A DNA stretch of 64,000 nucleotides from Aestuariivita sp049276915. GTDB taxonomy: Bacteria; Pseudomonadota; Alphaproteobacteria; Rhodobacterales; Rhodobacteraceae. The notes beneath the pieces are model-generated. The model saw only the letters and a program-made list of their open reading frames with translations, ran no database searches and had not been told where the DNA came from. The stretch's first letter is position 1. Every line of letters starts with the position of its first letter. The stretch covers positions 10,377-74,376 of the forward strand of contig NZ_JBASXK010000031.1 in assembly GCF_049276915.1 (NCBI RefSeq), read 5' to 3'. Below, in pieces: positions 42,528 to 52,230 of this stretch. The position numbers and the translations under genes were made by a program.

Positions 42528-45329
42528 ATGAGCTTTGGCAAAGGCTGTCATCTGCATCTGATTGATGGATCTGCATTCATCTTTCGCGCCTATCATGCGC
42601 TGCCGCCCCTGACGCGCAAATCCGACGATTTGCCCATTGGAGCGGTCAGCGGCTTTTGCAACATGCTGCACCGCTATGTCGAAGGAAACCACGGACCGGA
42701 CGCCCCGACCCATGTGGCGGTGATCTTTGACAAGGGCAGCCATACGTTTCGCAACGAGATGTATGACCTCTATAAAGCCAACCGGGAAGCCATGCCCGAG
42801 GATCTGCGCCCGCAGATACCTCTGACACGAGCGGCCACCGAAGCCTTCAACATCGCCTGCAAGGAGAAAGAGGGGTTTGAGGCCGACGACATCATTGCCA
42901 CGCTCGCCTGTCAGGCGCGGGATGCGGGTGGCGCAGTGACGATCATCAGTTCGGACAAGGATCTGATGCAACTGGTCGGCGATGGCGTCGAAATGCTGGA
43001 TGCCATGAAGAACCTGCGGATCGACCGCGAGGGCGTGTTCGAGAAATTCGGCGTTTATCCCGAACGCGTTGTGGATGTACAGGCCCTGGCGGGCGACAGC
43101 GTGGATAACGTACCCGGTGCGCCGGGGATCGGGATCAAGACAGCCGCTCTTCTGATCAATGAATTCGGAGATCTGGAAACGCTTCTGGATCGCGCCGGTG
43201 AAATCAAGCAGCCCAAGCGCCGCGAGACACTGGTCGAGAACCGCGCGCAGATCGAACTGTCCAAACGTCTGGTGCAACTGGATTGCGATACGCCACTGGA
43301 TTTCACGCTTGATGATCTTGAGGTGCGCAAGCCCGATCCCGACATTCTGATGGCCTTCCTGGCCGAGATGGAATTCCGCACGCTGACCAAACGCATCGCG
43401 GATCAACTGGGCGTCGAGGCTCCGGTGATTTCCGATGCCACGGCCGCGCCGTCGCATGACAGCGCGGGGGCACTGGAGGCTCCGGGTTTTGACGCGGCAA
43501 ACTATGAGTGCGTGCGCGACGGCGTCACTCTGCAAAGCTGGATCGATCAGATCCGCGCCCGAGGCTGGGTTGCCGTGGATACGGAAACCACCGGCCTGAA
43601 CGAGATGCTGTGCGATCTGGTCGGCATCTCGCTTTGTGTCGAAGCAGGTCATGCCTGCTATGTCCCGCTGACGCACAAAGCCGGTCAGTCCGACGATCTT
43701 TTCGGCTCGGATGCACTGGCCGAAGGGCAAATCGCGCTGAACGAGGCGTTGGCCATGCTGAAGCCGGTTCTGGAGGACGACAGTATCCTCAAGATCGGGC
43801 AGAACATGAAATACGACGCCAAGGTCTTTGCCCGTTATGGCATCGATGTCTCGCCGATAGATGATACGATGTTGATGTCCTATGCGCTGCATGGCGGTGA
43901 ACATGGGCACGGGATGGACACCCTGAGCGAGCGCTATCTCAACCATACGCCGATCCCGATCAAACCGCTGCTTGGCTCCGGAAAGTCGGCGCGCACATTC
44001 GACTATGTCCCGATTGACGAGGCCGTAGCCTATGCCGCCGAAGATGCGGATATCACCCTGCGGCTCTGGCAGAGTTTCAAACCTCAGCTTCATCGCAAAC
44101 AGGTCACCACCGTCTATGAAACGCTGGAACGCCCGATGGTGCCGGTGCTGGCCAGAATGGAGATGGCCGGGATCAAGGTAGATCGCGATACGCTCAGCCG
44201 CATGTCCAATGCGTTTGCGCAAAAGATGGCAGGACTCGAGGCAGAAATTCACCAACTGGCAGGGCAAACATTCAATGTGGGCTCACCCAAACAATTGGGC
44301 GAAATCCTGTTTGACAAGATGGAACTGGAAGGCGGAAAGCGCGGAAAAACAGGGGCATACGCCACAGGTGCAGATGTTCTCGAGGATCTGGCGACCGAAC
44401 ATGAACTGCCGGCACGCGTGCTTGACTGGCGTCAACTCAGCAAGCTGAAATCGACCTATACAGATGCGCTGCAGGACCACATAAACCCGGATACAGGGCG
44501 CGTGCACACGTCATATTCCATTGCCGGGGCATCGACCGGGCGGCTGGCCTCGACCGATCCCAACCTGCAGAACATCCCGATCCGCACCGAAGAAGGCCGC
44601 CGCATTCGCGAGGCCTTTGTTGCCGATGAGGGCAAGGTTCTGGTGGCGCTCGATTACTCGCAGATCGAATTGCGCATCCTGGCCCATATCGCCGATATCC
44701 CGGCCTTGAAGCAAGCCTTTGCGGACGGGCTCGATATTCACGCGATGACGGCGTCAGAGATGTTCGATGTCCCGCTTGATGAGATGACGCCTGACGTGCG
44801 GCGGCGCGCCAAGGCCATCAACTTCGGAGTGATCTACGGCATCTCGGGATTTGGCCTTGCGCGCAATCTGCGCATCCCGCGCGCCGAGGCCCAGGGGTTC
44901 ATCGACCGATACTTCGAACGTTTCCCCGGCATTCGCACTTACATGGATGACACAAAGGCTTTTGCGAAAGAACATGGCTATGTCCAGACGCTCTTCGGGC
45001 GCAAGATCCACACACCCGAGATCAATGCCACAGGCCCCCGTGCCGGCTTTGCACAGCGCGCCGCGATCAACGCGCCCATCCAGGGAACAGCCGCTGATGT
45101 GATCCGGCGCGCCATGGTCCGCATGCCCGATGCGATCGCGGACCTTCCGGCCAGAATGCTGTTGCAGGTCCATGACGAGTTGCTCTTTGAAGTTGAAGAA
45201 CATGCAGCCAGCGACACGATCGCCCGCGCCAAGAACATCATGGAAAGCGCTGCGGACCCAGTCGTGAAACTTGACGTGCGTCTGGTCGTGGATGCCGGGC
45301 AAGGAAAAAACTGGGCTGAAGCGCACTGA
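42528..45329 (+). CDS. polA: DNA polymerase I
   Basis: 933 residues from ATG 42528, with GGGAG upstream. Residues 1 to about 290 are the 5-prime flap exonuclease (LIDGSAFIFRAYHALPPL, EADDIIATLA, SSDKDLMQL, GDSVDNVPGAPGIG). About 340-530 is the 3-prime proofreading exonuclease with intact acidic residues (AVDTETTGLNE, KIGQNMKYDAKVF, YAAEDADITLRL). The polymerase domain has motif A VALDYSQIELR, motif B RRAKAINFGVIYG and motif C LLQVHDELLFEV. All three activities appear intact. It fills gaps in repair and Okazaki maturation. Confidence 0.97.
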   Translation: MSFGKGCHLHLIDGSAFIFRAYHALPPLTRKSDDLPIGAVSGFCNMLHRYVEGNHGPDAPTHVAVIFDKGSHTFRNEMYDLYKANREAMPEDLRPQIPLTRAATEAFNIACKEKEGFEADDIIATLACQARDAGGAVTIISSDKDLMQLVGDGVEMLDAMKNLRIDREGVFEKFGVYPERVVDVQALAGDSVDNVPGAPGIGIKTAALLINEFGDLETLLDRAGEIKQPKRRETLVENRAQIELSKRLVQLDCDTPLDFTLDDLEVRKPDPDILMAFLAEMEFRTLTKRIADQLGVEAPVISDATAAPSHDSAGALEAPGFDAANYECVRDGVTLQSWIDQIRARGWVAVDTETTGLNEMLCDLVGISLCVEAGHACYVPLTHKAGQSDDLFGSDALAEGQIALNEALAMLKPVLEDDSILKIGQNMKYDAKVFARYGIDVSPIDDTMLMSYALHGGEHGHGMDTLSERYLNHTPIPIKPLLGSGKSARTFDYVPIDEAVAYAAEDADITLRLWQSFKPQLHRKQVTTVYETLERPMVPVLARMEMAGIKVDRDTLSRMSNAFAQKMAGLEAEIHQLAGQTFNVGSPKQLGEILFDKMELEGGKRGKTGAYATGADVLEDLATEHELPARVLDWRQLSKLKSTYTDALQDHINPDTGRVHTSYSIAGASTGRLASTDPNLQNIPIRTEEGRRIREAFVADEGKVLVALDYSQIELRILAHIADIPALKQAFADGLDIHAMTASEMFDVPLDEMTPDVRRRAKAINFGVIYGISGFGLARNLRIPRAEAQGFIDRYFERFPGIRTYMDDTKAFAKEHGYVQTLFGRKIHTPEINATGPRAGFAQRAAINAPIQGTAADVIRRAMVRMPDAIADLPARMLLQVHDELLFEVEEHAASDTIARAKNIMESAADPVVKLDVRLVVDAGQGKNWAEAH

Positions 45330-45337
45330 CTCCCCCG

Positions 45338-45360
45338 CTTCTTTCTGGTCAAAAATACCC
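45338..45360 (+). repeat. Small intergenic repeat, copy 4 (after polA)
   Basis: CTTCTTTCTGG followed by TCAAAAATACCC, starting nine bases after the polA stop. It matches the copy after zapE (20651-20673) at most positions, in the same orientation to its gene. Confidence 0.5.
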
Positions 45361-45408
45361 AAAAGCACGGTTGCCCAAAACGCCAAAGGCGGGCATTGGC
45401 AGACTGAC

Positions 45409-46521
45409 CTACAAGCGCCCTGTCTGAAACAACGTAATCTTGAGACCGCCCAGAGGGACGGGAGGCGCGGGTGCCTTGAACGGCAGGCCGGTTGTTCGCG
45501 CCAACCCGGTCTCGGAGGTCACAAGCCCCACGCGCCAGCCGGAAAACCTTGTTTTCAGTACCTTACCCAGTGCCCCGTACAGACCAAACAGAAGCTTCTT
45601 GTTTCCGATGCGCGCGCCATAAGGCGGGTTGACGATAACCAGTCCCGGCGGGCCTACGGGTGGGGTCAGATCGCTGATGGGCTGGTAGCCAAAGCGGCAC
45701 ATATCATCGACACCGGCGCGCGTGGCATTTGCCGTGCTCATGCGAATGGCACCCTGATCCCGATCAAAGCCATGACAGATCGTATCGCAGGCGCGCGACG
45801 TGCCCGAGTGGCGCATCTCAGTCCAGATTTCCGGGTCAAAGCTGGCCAGATCCTCGAAGGCAAAGCCGCGGCTGCGGCCCGGATAAAGCCCCCGGGCAAT
45901 CTCGGCCGCCTCGATGACGAATGTGCCCGAGCCGCACATCGGATCAACAACCGGCTCATCGCCCGTATAGCCGCATTGCCGCAGGAAAAGTGACGCTAGT
46001 GTTTCGCGCATCGGCGCTTTGCCCACAGCTTCCTTGTGGCCCCGTTTGTGCAGAGACTCTCCGGATGTATCCACGCTGAAGGTGCAGAAGTTATCCTCGA
46101 TCCGGGCCTTGATCTGGATGGCGGCGTCTTGTGTGACTTGTGCTGCAAAGCTTTCACTCAGCGCCGTTTCAATGCGCTGCCTGGCAGCACCGGCGTGATA
46201 GATCTTGGACCTTTTGCAGGTGACCTCGACACGCACCGCACTGCCCGGCCTGAGCACCTCGTCCCAGGCGAACCTTCTTGCGCGTTTATCCAGCTGCGCC
46301 AGATGGAAAACCGGGAAGCCGCCAAAGCGCGCAAGCACACGGCCCGCGCCGCGCAGGACCAGATTGGCGCGCCAGACATCGCGCCAGCCGCCGTGAATCA
46401 GAACGCCTCCCGGAGTGGCCTGAGGATCGCCAAACCCCGCCTCGCGGACTTCCTCAAGCAGCACGCTCTCCAGTCCCGGAGGCGCTGCAAGGAAGATTTC
46501 AAATGTGTCAGCTGCAGTCAT
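45409..46521 (-). CDS. THUMP-domain class I SAM-dependent RNA methyltransferase (RlmL N-terminal type)
   Basis: 370 residues from ATG 46521 (MTAADTFEIFLAAPPGLE). The THUMP RNA-binding domain covers about residues 1-155. The methyltransferase domain has motif I VDPMCGSGTFVIEAAEIA and the N6/N2-specific catalytic motif IVNPPYG. The family, the first half of E. coli RlmL, makes m2G in 23S rRNA; the exact target here is inferred. Longer frames upstream to 46665 cross the DUF2798 gene. Confidence 0.88.
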   Translation of the reverse strand: MTAADTFEIFLAAPPGLESVLLEEVREAGFGDPQATPGGVLIHGGWRDVWRANLVLRGAGRVLARFGGFPVFHLAQLDKRARRFAWDEVLRPGSAVRVEVTCKRSKIYHAGAARQRIETALSESFAAQVTQDAAIQIKARIEDNFCTFSVDTSGESLHKRGHKEAVGKAPMRETLASLFLRQCGYTGDEPVVDPMCGSGTFVIEAAEIARGLYPGRSRGFAFEDLASFDPEIWTEMRHSGTSRACDTICHGFDRDQGAIRMSTANATRAGVDDMCRFGYQPISDLTPPVGPPGLVIVNPPYGARIGNKKLLFGLYGALGKVLKTRFSGWRVGLVTSETGLARTTGLPFKAPAPPVPLGGLKITLFQTGRL

Positions 46522-46571
46522 GACGCGGGCATAACCCGAATGAAGGAGGCCTACGACAGTTTTCTGAGCCG

Positions 46572-46799
46572 TCAGTCCTGCCGCGTAATCCGCGCCACGA
46601 GACGGCGGGTCAATGGTGCGACGACCAACACGGTGGGAAAGGCCACCAACCAACTGAACACCCATGAAAGCATCCAGGCTCCGAAAACCCCGTCAACAGG
46701 GCCAAGCGCCTTTATCGTGGCGATGCCGGATACTACGCAGGACATCAGACCCGAGAGTATCAGGCCAAAAACAACCGGGGCAAAGCGGGCGGGAATCAT
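46572..46799 (-). CDS. DUF2798 family small membrane protein
   Basis: 75 residues with two membrane helices (FAPVVFGLILSGLMSCVVSGIA and the second around AWMLSWVFSWLVAFPTVLVV), joined by a short loop and ending in a basic tail RRLVARITRQD. Pattern and length match DUF2798. Function unknown. It lies 50 bases upstream of the methyltransferase start on the same strand. Confidence 0.78.
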   Translation of the reverse strand: MIPARFAPVVFGLILSGLMSCVVSGIATIKALGPVDGVFGAWMLSWVFSWLVAFPTVLVVAPLTRRLVARITRQD

Positions 46800-46932
46800 C
46801 GGACATAACTCTGTTCATCTGCTCGGCCAGACTGTGCATCGACAGGCTGGTACTGGCCAGAGCCAAAGCGCAGACAGCCATTTGCAGGATCGCAGCATAC
46901 GGATGACGATCTCAAGGACCTGTGGTCAAGGG

Positions 46933-47526
46933 TCAGCTGTCTGCCAGCTCTTCGGAGGGAATGATTGCAAAGAACGCGCCCTGCGACCAGACGCCGAACC
47001 AGCCCTCATGATGGGTGCCAAGATCGACGAGACGATAAAAGCTTTTGCGATCGATCAGCGCCTCGAGATTGCTTCGGACAAGCACATAGGGAGACGGTTC
47101 CAGGGTCTTGGGATCGCGCTTCACGCGAATCGGCAAGTCCGTTCCTGCGGCAGCCGAGTCGCCCACATTGGTGTGAAATGTCAGAACCTGGTCACGGCCT
47201 GTGCCCGATACATCGAAATCCACGGCAACAAACGGCGCATCATCGACCGTGATGCCTACTTTTTCGACGGGCGTGACAAGAAAATATTTGTCACCTTCCC
47301 TTTTGAGGATGGATGCGAAGAGTTTTACCAATTCACGCCGCCCAAAGGGCGTTCCAAGGTAAAACCACGTCCCATCTCGCGCAATTCGGATATCCAGGTC
47401 TCCACAAAACGGTGGATTCCACAGATGAACAGGGGGCAATCCTTTCGGTTTCGCGGCCCTGACCGAGGCCGCAAGGCCTTCTGCAGAGGGGGTAACGGCT
47501 TTTTGTCCGCTCATTGCTTTTGCCAT
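46933..47526 (-). CDS. DUF1285 family protein
   Basis: 197 residues from ATG 47526; 47514 is a possible second start. The family signature is clear: PPVHLWNPPFCGDLDIRIARDG, TWFYLGTPFGRRELVKLFASIL, YFLVTPVEKVGITVDDAPF (each as a short block). DUF1285 proteins have two beta-rich subdomains and no known reaction. It is divergent from the MoxR operon, sharing a 59-base intergenic region, which hints at joint regulation. Confidence 0.88.
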   Translation of the reverse strand: MAKAMSGQKAVTPSAEGLAASVRAAKPKGLPPVHLWNPPFCGDLDIRIARDGTWFYLGTPFGRRELVKLFASILKREGDKYFLVTPVEKVGITVDDAPFVAVDFDVSGTGRDQVLTFHTNVGDSAAAGTDLPIRVKRDPKTLEPSPYVLVRSNLEALIDRKSFYRLVDLGTHHEGWFGVWSQGAFFAIIPSEELADS

Positions 47527-47585
47527 TTCCGTTTCGCGAGATACACTTCCTACATAGAACATATATGACCCGGGAAAGGATTGTC

Positions 47586-48593
47586 ATGTCCGACGACGCA
47601 GATCTGGTGGCCGAGATCGAGGCCCTCGAAGATAAACTGGCCGAGGCGCGCGCATCTATCACCAAGCGGTTTATCGGGCAGGAACGGGTCGTTGACCTCA
47701 CACTGACAGCCCTCCTGAGCGGCGGCCACGCGCTGTTGATCGGCTTGCCCGGTCTGGGGAAAACCCGGTTGATCGAAACCCTGTCGACCGTGATGGGGCT
47801 GCATGGCAACCGGATCCAGTTCACACCGGACCTCATGCCGGCGGATATTCTGGGCTCGGAGGTTCTGGATACTGCCGAGGACGGCACAAGGTCTTTCCGC
47901 TTTCTGCCGGGGCCGATCTTTTGCCAGTTGCTGATGGCGGATGAGATCAACCGGGCCAGCCCGCGCACGCAATCTGCCTTGTTGCAGGCTATGCAGGAGA
48001 AAATGGTGACCGTTGCCGGTCAGGACAGGCCGCTCACACCGCCGTTCCACGTGCTGGCCACCCAGAACCCGATCGAACAGGAAGGCACCTATCCGCTGCC
48101 CGAGGCCCAACTGGACCGGTTCCTTGTGCAGATCGATGTGAATTATCCCGACCGGGCAACCGAACGGGACATTCTGCTGGCCACAACAGGTGTGGCCGAG
48201 GAAAAATCAACCGAAGTGTTCAGCCGCGATGAGCTGATGGCGGCGCAGAAACTGCTGCGCCGGATGCCGGTTGGCGATGGTGTCGTGGACATGATCCTGG
48301 ATCTTGTGCGCGCATTCCGCCCCGGAGAAGCGGATGTATCCGACCGCGTGCGCGAGACCGTTGCCTGGGGCCCGGGCCCGCGCGCGGCGCAGGCGCTTAT
48401 GCTGACGGTGCGCGCGCGCGCCTTGTTGCAGGGGCGGCTGGCTCCGAATGTGGAAGACGTCATCGACATGGCGCGACCCGTGTTGAGCCACCGTATGGCG
48501 TTGAACTTTGCTGCGCGCGCACGCGGTGACAGCCTCTCCGATCTGATCGAGACGACAGCGGCCGGGTTGACCCGGACCGAGGCTGCCGCGTGA
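47586..48593 (+). CDS. MoxR family AAA+ ATPase
   Basis: 335 residues from ATG 47586 with AAAGGA five bases upstream. Walker A LIGLPGLGKTRLIE at about residue 56, Walker B LLMADEINRASPRTQ, sensor 1 ATQNPIEQEGTYPLPEAQLDRF and the lid domain with HRMALNFAARARG. MoxR ATPases act as chaperones that mature or insert metal into partner protein complexes, usually with VWA-domain partners. Here the partners are the three following genes, all overlapping. The next gene begins with GTG inside the stop (GTGA at 48590-48593). Confidence 0.93.
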   Translation: MSDDADLVAEIEALEDKLAEARASITKRFIGQERVVDLTLTALLSGGHALLIGLPGLGKTRLIETLSTVMGLHGNRIQFTPDLMPADILGSEVLDTAEDGTRSFRFLPGPIFCQLLMADEINRASPRTQSALLQAMQEKMVTVAGQDRPLTPPFHVLATQNPIEQEGTYPLPEAQLDRFLVQIDVNYPDRATERDILLATTGVAEEKSTEVFSRDELMAAQKLLRRMPVGDGVVDMILDLVRAFRPGEADVSDRVRETVAWGPGPRAAQALMLTVRARALLQGRLAPNVEDVIDMARPVLSHRMALNFAARARGDSLSDLIETTAAGLTRTEAAA

Positions 48594-49465
48594 ACAATCC
48601 CCTGATCCTTCGCGAACGTGCCGAGACAGAGGCCGCGCGTCTGCCCGCTTTGCTGGCGCGGGCAGAACATCTGGCCGGAACCGTCCTGTTGGGCGAACAC
48701 GGACGCCGCCGCGCGGGATTGGGAGATGATTTCTGGCAGTACAGACCCGCACAAATCGGTGACAGCTCGCGGATGATCGACCACAGGCGCAGCGCCATGG
48801 GCGATGTGCAGTTTGTGCGCGAGCGGGAATGGCAGATCGCCCAGTCGGTCATGCTCTGGGTCGATCAGGGCGCGTCCATGCGCTTTACCTCCGACGCGAA
48901 TTATCCCGAGAAATCGGACCGGGCCCGCGTCTTGGCCCTTGCAACCGCGATCCTGCTGATCAGGGGCGGCGAACGGGTGGGGTTGACCGGCACCTCACTG
49001 CCGCCGCGCCGGGGCAGTGACCAGGTGCTGAGACTGGCCGAGGCATTCTCGATCGATGCGAACGAAGATTATGCCGCGCCGGAACATCGGGCGATGATCC
49101 CGCATGCCCGAGCACTGTTCATATCGGATTTTCTGGGCGACATGGCGGATGTCAAACTGGCACTGACCAAGGCGGCGGATCGCGGAGTAAGCGGCGTGCT
49201 GCTGCAGGTACTGGACCCCAGCGAAGAGGCGTTCCCGTTCCGCGGTCGCACGATCTTTGAAAGCGTTGGCGGCACGCTCAGTCATGAAACGCTGAAAGCC
49301 AACGACTTGCGCGACCGGTATCTTGAGCGTTTGGCAAGCCGCAAGGCGGAACTGGAACAGCTGACCCGGGCAACCGGTTGGCGACTGGGGCTGCATCACA
49401 CGGGCGATTCCGCGCAATCCGCCTTGCTCTGGCTGTACCGCGCGCTGGATGGGGGGACGACATGA
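48590..49465 (+). CDS. DUF58 domain protein (MoxR-associated)
   Basis: 291 residues from a GTG start that overlaps the moxR stop. Motifs include GRRRAGLGDDFWQYRPAQIGD with the DUF58 core, then DHRRSAMGDVQFVREREWQIAQSVMLWVDQGASM, broken across short blocks, and a VWA-like fold ending LGLHHTGDSAQSALLWLY. DUF58 proteins are found next to MoxR ATPases and are thought to be their substrates or regulators. The stop overlaps the next start (ATGA). Confidence 0.9.
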   Translation: MNNPLILRERAETEAARLPALLARAEHLAGTVLLGEHGRRRAGLGDDFWQYRPAQIGDSSRMIDHRRSAMGDVQFVREREWQIAQSVMLWVDQGASMRFTSDANYPEKSDRARVLALATAILLIRGGERVGLTGTSLPPRRGSDQVLRLAEAFSIDANEDYAAPEHRAMIPHARALFISDFLGDMADVKLALTKAADRGVSGVLLQVLDPSEEAFPFRGRTIFESVGGTLSHETLKANDLRDRYLERLASRKAELEQLTRATGWRLGLHHTGDSAQSALLWLYRALDGGTT

Positions 49466-52230
49466 CCATCCTTGGCGGTATCGGCTTTACCACACCCTGG
49501 CTTCTGCTGGGTCTCATCGCGCTTCCGATCCTGTGGCTGATTTTGCGCGCGGTACCTCCTGCACCGATCCGCCGCCGTTTCCCCGGTGTCGTGTTGATGC
49601 TGGGACTGACCGATGATGAAAGCGTGTCGGATCGCACACCGTGGTGGCTCTTGCTGCTGCGGATGCTGGCCGTGGCCGCGATGATCCTTGGTCTGGCGGG
49701 CCCGGTTCTGAACCCGCAAGAACAGCGCGGCGGTTCCGGCCCGCTGTTGGTGCTGCTGGATGGCAGCTGGGCGGGGGCGGCGCAATGGCCTGCCAAGATG
49801 GAACTTGTCGCGTCGAAACTGGCAGAGGCCGGGCGCGCCGGACGTACCGTGGCCATTGCCAAACTGACCGATCCGGAAGAGCCGGTGTTTCAGGCCGCCG
49901 ACGTCTGGCGCAGCCGGTTGCCCGGCTTTGCCCCTGCACCCTGGCAGGCAAATGAGGGACGTGTCGAGGACATGATCGCAGCCTTTGGCGATGGGCGTTT
50001 CGATACCTTCTGGATCAGCGATGCGCTGGATCATCCGGGCCGCGATGATCTTCTGGCCGACCTTGAAGGCCGGGGCGATGTGACCGTGTTTCAGACGCCC
50101 ATACCGTCCTTTGCGCTGGCACCTGCGCGCTTCGAAGACGGTGCCATTCAACTGACCGCCCTTCGTGCTGTTGCCGGCGGGGAGCGCGAGGTCACAATTC
50201 TGGCGATAGGACGTGATCCTGCCGGAGTTGAACGGGTGCTGTCCAGCGCCTCCGCCACTTTCGAGCCCAGCGCGACCCAAGCGCAGACCGCTCTGGTACT
50301 GCCGGCAGAACTGCGCGGGCGGTTGTCTCGTTTCGAAGTGCAGGGCCAGCGCTCGGCCGGTTCGACAACACTGTCCGATGACAGTCTGCGCCGCCGCGAG
50401 ATCGCCTTGATCGCCGCGCGTGAAGATCGCGAGGGGTTGGAACTGCTCTCGCCGCTGCACTATCTCGAACAGGCGCTGATCCCCACAGCTGAGCTTCTGA
50501 GCGGTGCGTTGCTTGAGCTTTTGCCCGCAAACCCGGATGTCATCGTGCTGGCCGATGTTGCCACCCTGTCTTCCGGCGAGGAAGAGGCGCTGACCACATG
50601 GATCGAAGAAGGCGGCATGCTGTTGCGCTTTGCCGGGCCTCGGCTGGCCGCAAGCGACGTCAGCCGAACCGAAGAGCATCCGCTGATGCCGGTGCGTCTG
50701 CGCGCAGGGGGCCGCAGTGTCGGCGGTGCCATGAGTTGGGGCGAGCCCAAGGCGCTGGCCCAGTTCGAGGAGGGATCGCCCTTCTTTGGCCTGAACATTC
50801 CAGAGGATGTGACGGTTACAGCCCAGGTTGTTGCCCAACCCGATCCGACGCTTGCAGAACGGGTGGTTGCATCGCTGAGCGACGGCACGCCTCTGGTAAC
50901 CCGGAAGACTCTGGGCGCAGGGCAGGTCGTCTTGTTCCACGTCACCGCCAATGCCGAATGGTCCAGCCTGCCTCTTTCCGGGCTGTTCGTGGAAATGCTG
51001 GAAAGACTGGCGGTTTCCTCGGCCTCGAAAATGCCAGAGGCGTCTGACCTTGAGGGCACCACATGGACGCCTGTTCAGGTCATGGACGGGTTCGGGCGGT
51101 TGCGGGATGCGGGCAATCTGCCCGGTGTCGACGGACCTACTCTGGTGTCTGCACTCGTCGGGCCGGACCTGTTGCCCGGTCTTTATGACAGCGATGACAG
51201 ACGGCTGGCGCGAAATGTGATCGGGCCTGACGACGTTCTCAGCCCCGCGGTCTGGCCCGCACGCATCCCGGTCGAAGGCATCACCGTGCGCCCGGAACTG
51301 CCATTGGGCGGGTTGCTGCTGACACTGGCCATCGGCCTCTTGCTGCTGGACGTGATCGCGGCATTGGCTCTTTCCGGCAGGTTGGGCCGATCCCGTGCTG
51401 TGGGAACAGCGACTGTTGTGCTGGCTTTATTGTTCTCGCCGCTTGCCACCCCGGCAACCGCGCAGGACACGGGCGACAGCGAGGCGGTTTCGGCCACGGC
51501 AGAGATGATTCTTGCCTATATTCTGACTGGCAATTCGAACGTCGATGATGTCTCGGAAGCCGGTTTGCGCGGCCTGTCTGACACCCTGTTTTTCCGCACC
51601 TCGGTAGAGCCGGCCAATCCCATCGGCATCGACCTCGAGCGGGATGAGCTGGCTTTCTTCCCGATCCTCTACTGGCCCATCACGCCAGATCAGCCGACAC
51701 CCTCCGCCGAGGCTTATGCGAAGTTGAATGCCTATCTTCGATCCGGCGGAATGATCATGTTTGATACCCGCGATGCCGATATCGCGCGCTTTGGCTCATC
51801 CAGCCCGAATGGGCGCAAGCTGCAGCAGCTGGCAGCGCCGCTGGATATCCCGCCGCTGGAACCACTGCCTGCCGATCACGTTCTGACGCGCACCTTCTAT
51901 CTGCTGCAGGATTTCCCCGGGCGCCACACCAGCCGTGATGTCTGGGTCGAGGCGGCTCCGCCGGATGCCCAGCAGATCGAAGGCATGCCCTTCCGCAACC
52001 TCAATGACGGTGTCACTCCGGTGGTTATCGGCGGCAATGACTGGGCGGCGGCATGGGCCGTCGATGAGCAAGGCAACGCGCTGTTGCCGGTTGGCCGTGG
52101 CTTTACCGGGGAAAGACAGCGCGAGCTGGCCTATCGTTTCGGCGTCAACCTGATCATGCATGTGCTCACGGGCAACTACAAGTCGGACCAGGTGCATGTG
52201 CCTGCCCTGCTGGATCGGTTGGGCCAATGA
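49462..52230 (+). CDS. BatA-like membrane protein with C-terminal DUF4159 domain
   Basis: 922 residues from ATG 49462. The N-terminal BatA/aerotolerance region has two helices (TTPWLLLGLIALPILWLIL and LLLLRMLAVAAMILGLAGPVL) separated by RRRFPG. A long periplasmic or cytoplasmic region follows, with a glutamine-amidotransferase-like segment near residues 340-540. Two more helices lie near 615-670. From about residue 690 comes DUF4159 (EMILAYILTGNSNVDDVSEAG, FFPILYWPITPDQPTP, LRSGGMIMFDTRD). It is part of the MoxR operon with ATGA overlaps both sides; function in envelope integrity is inferred from Bat operons. Confidence 0.88.
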   Translation: MTILGGIGFTTPWLLLGLIALPILWLILRAVPPAPIRRRFPGVVLMLGLTDDESVSDRTPWWLLLLRMLAVAAMILGLAGPVLNPQEQRGGSGPLLVLLDGSWAGAAQWPAKMELVASKLAEAGRAGRTVAIAKLTDPEEPVFQAADVWRSRLPGFAPAPWQANEGRVEDMIAAFGDGRFDTFWISDALDHPGRDDLLADLEGRGDVTVFQTPIPSFALAPARFEDGAIQLTALRAVAGGEREVTILAIGRDPAGVERVLSSASATFEPSATQAQTALVLPAELRGRLSRFEVQGQRSAGSTTLSDDSLRRREIALIAAREDREGLELLSPLHYLEQALIPTAELLSGALLELLPANPDVIVLADVATLSSGEEEALTTWIEEGGMLLRFAGPRLAASDVSRTEEHPLMPVRLRAGGRSVGGAMSWGEPKALAQFEEGSPFFGLNIPEDVTVTAQVVAQPDPTLAERVVASLSDGTPLVTRKTLGAGQVVLFHVTANAEWSSLPLSGLFVEMLERLAVSSASKMPEASDLEGTTWTPVQVMDGFGRLRDAGNLPGVDGPTLVSALVGPDLLPGLYDSDDRRLARNVIGPDDVLSPAVWPARIPVEGITVRPELPLGGLLLTLAIGLLLLDVIAALALSGRLGRSRAVGTATVVLALLFSPLATPATAQDTGDSEAVSATAEMILAYILTGNSNVDDVSEAGLRGLSDTLFFRTSVEPANPIGIDLERDELAFFPILYWPITPDQPTPSAEAYAKLNAYLRSGGMIMFDTRDADIARFGSSSPNGRKLQQLAAPLDIPPLEPLPADHVLTRTFYLLQDFPGRHTSRDVWVEAAPPDAQQIEGMPFRNLNDGVTPVVIGGNDWAAAWAVDEQGNALLPVGRGFTGERQRELAYRFGVNLIMHVLTGNYKSDQVHVPALLDRLGQ

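Noticed and set aside
42348..44267. A 639-codon minus-strand frame opposite polA
   Set aside because: It is a shadow of polA; all three polymerase I domains read on the plus strand.
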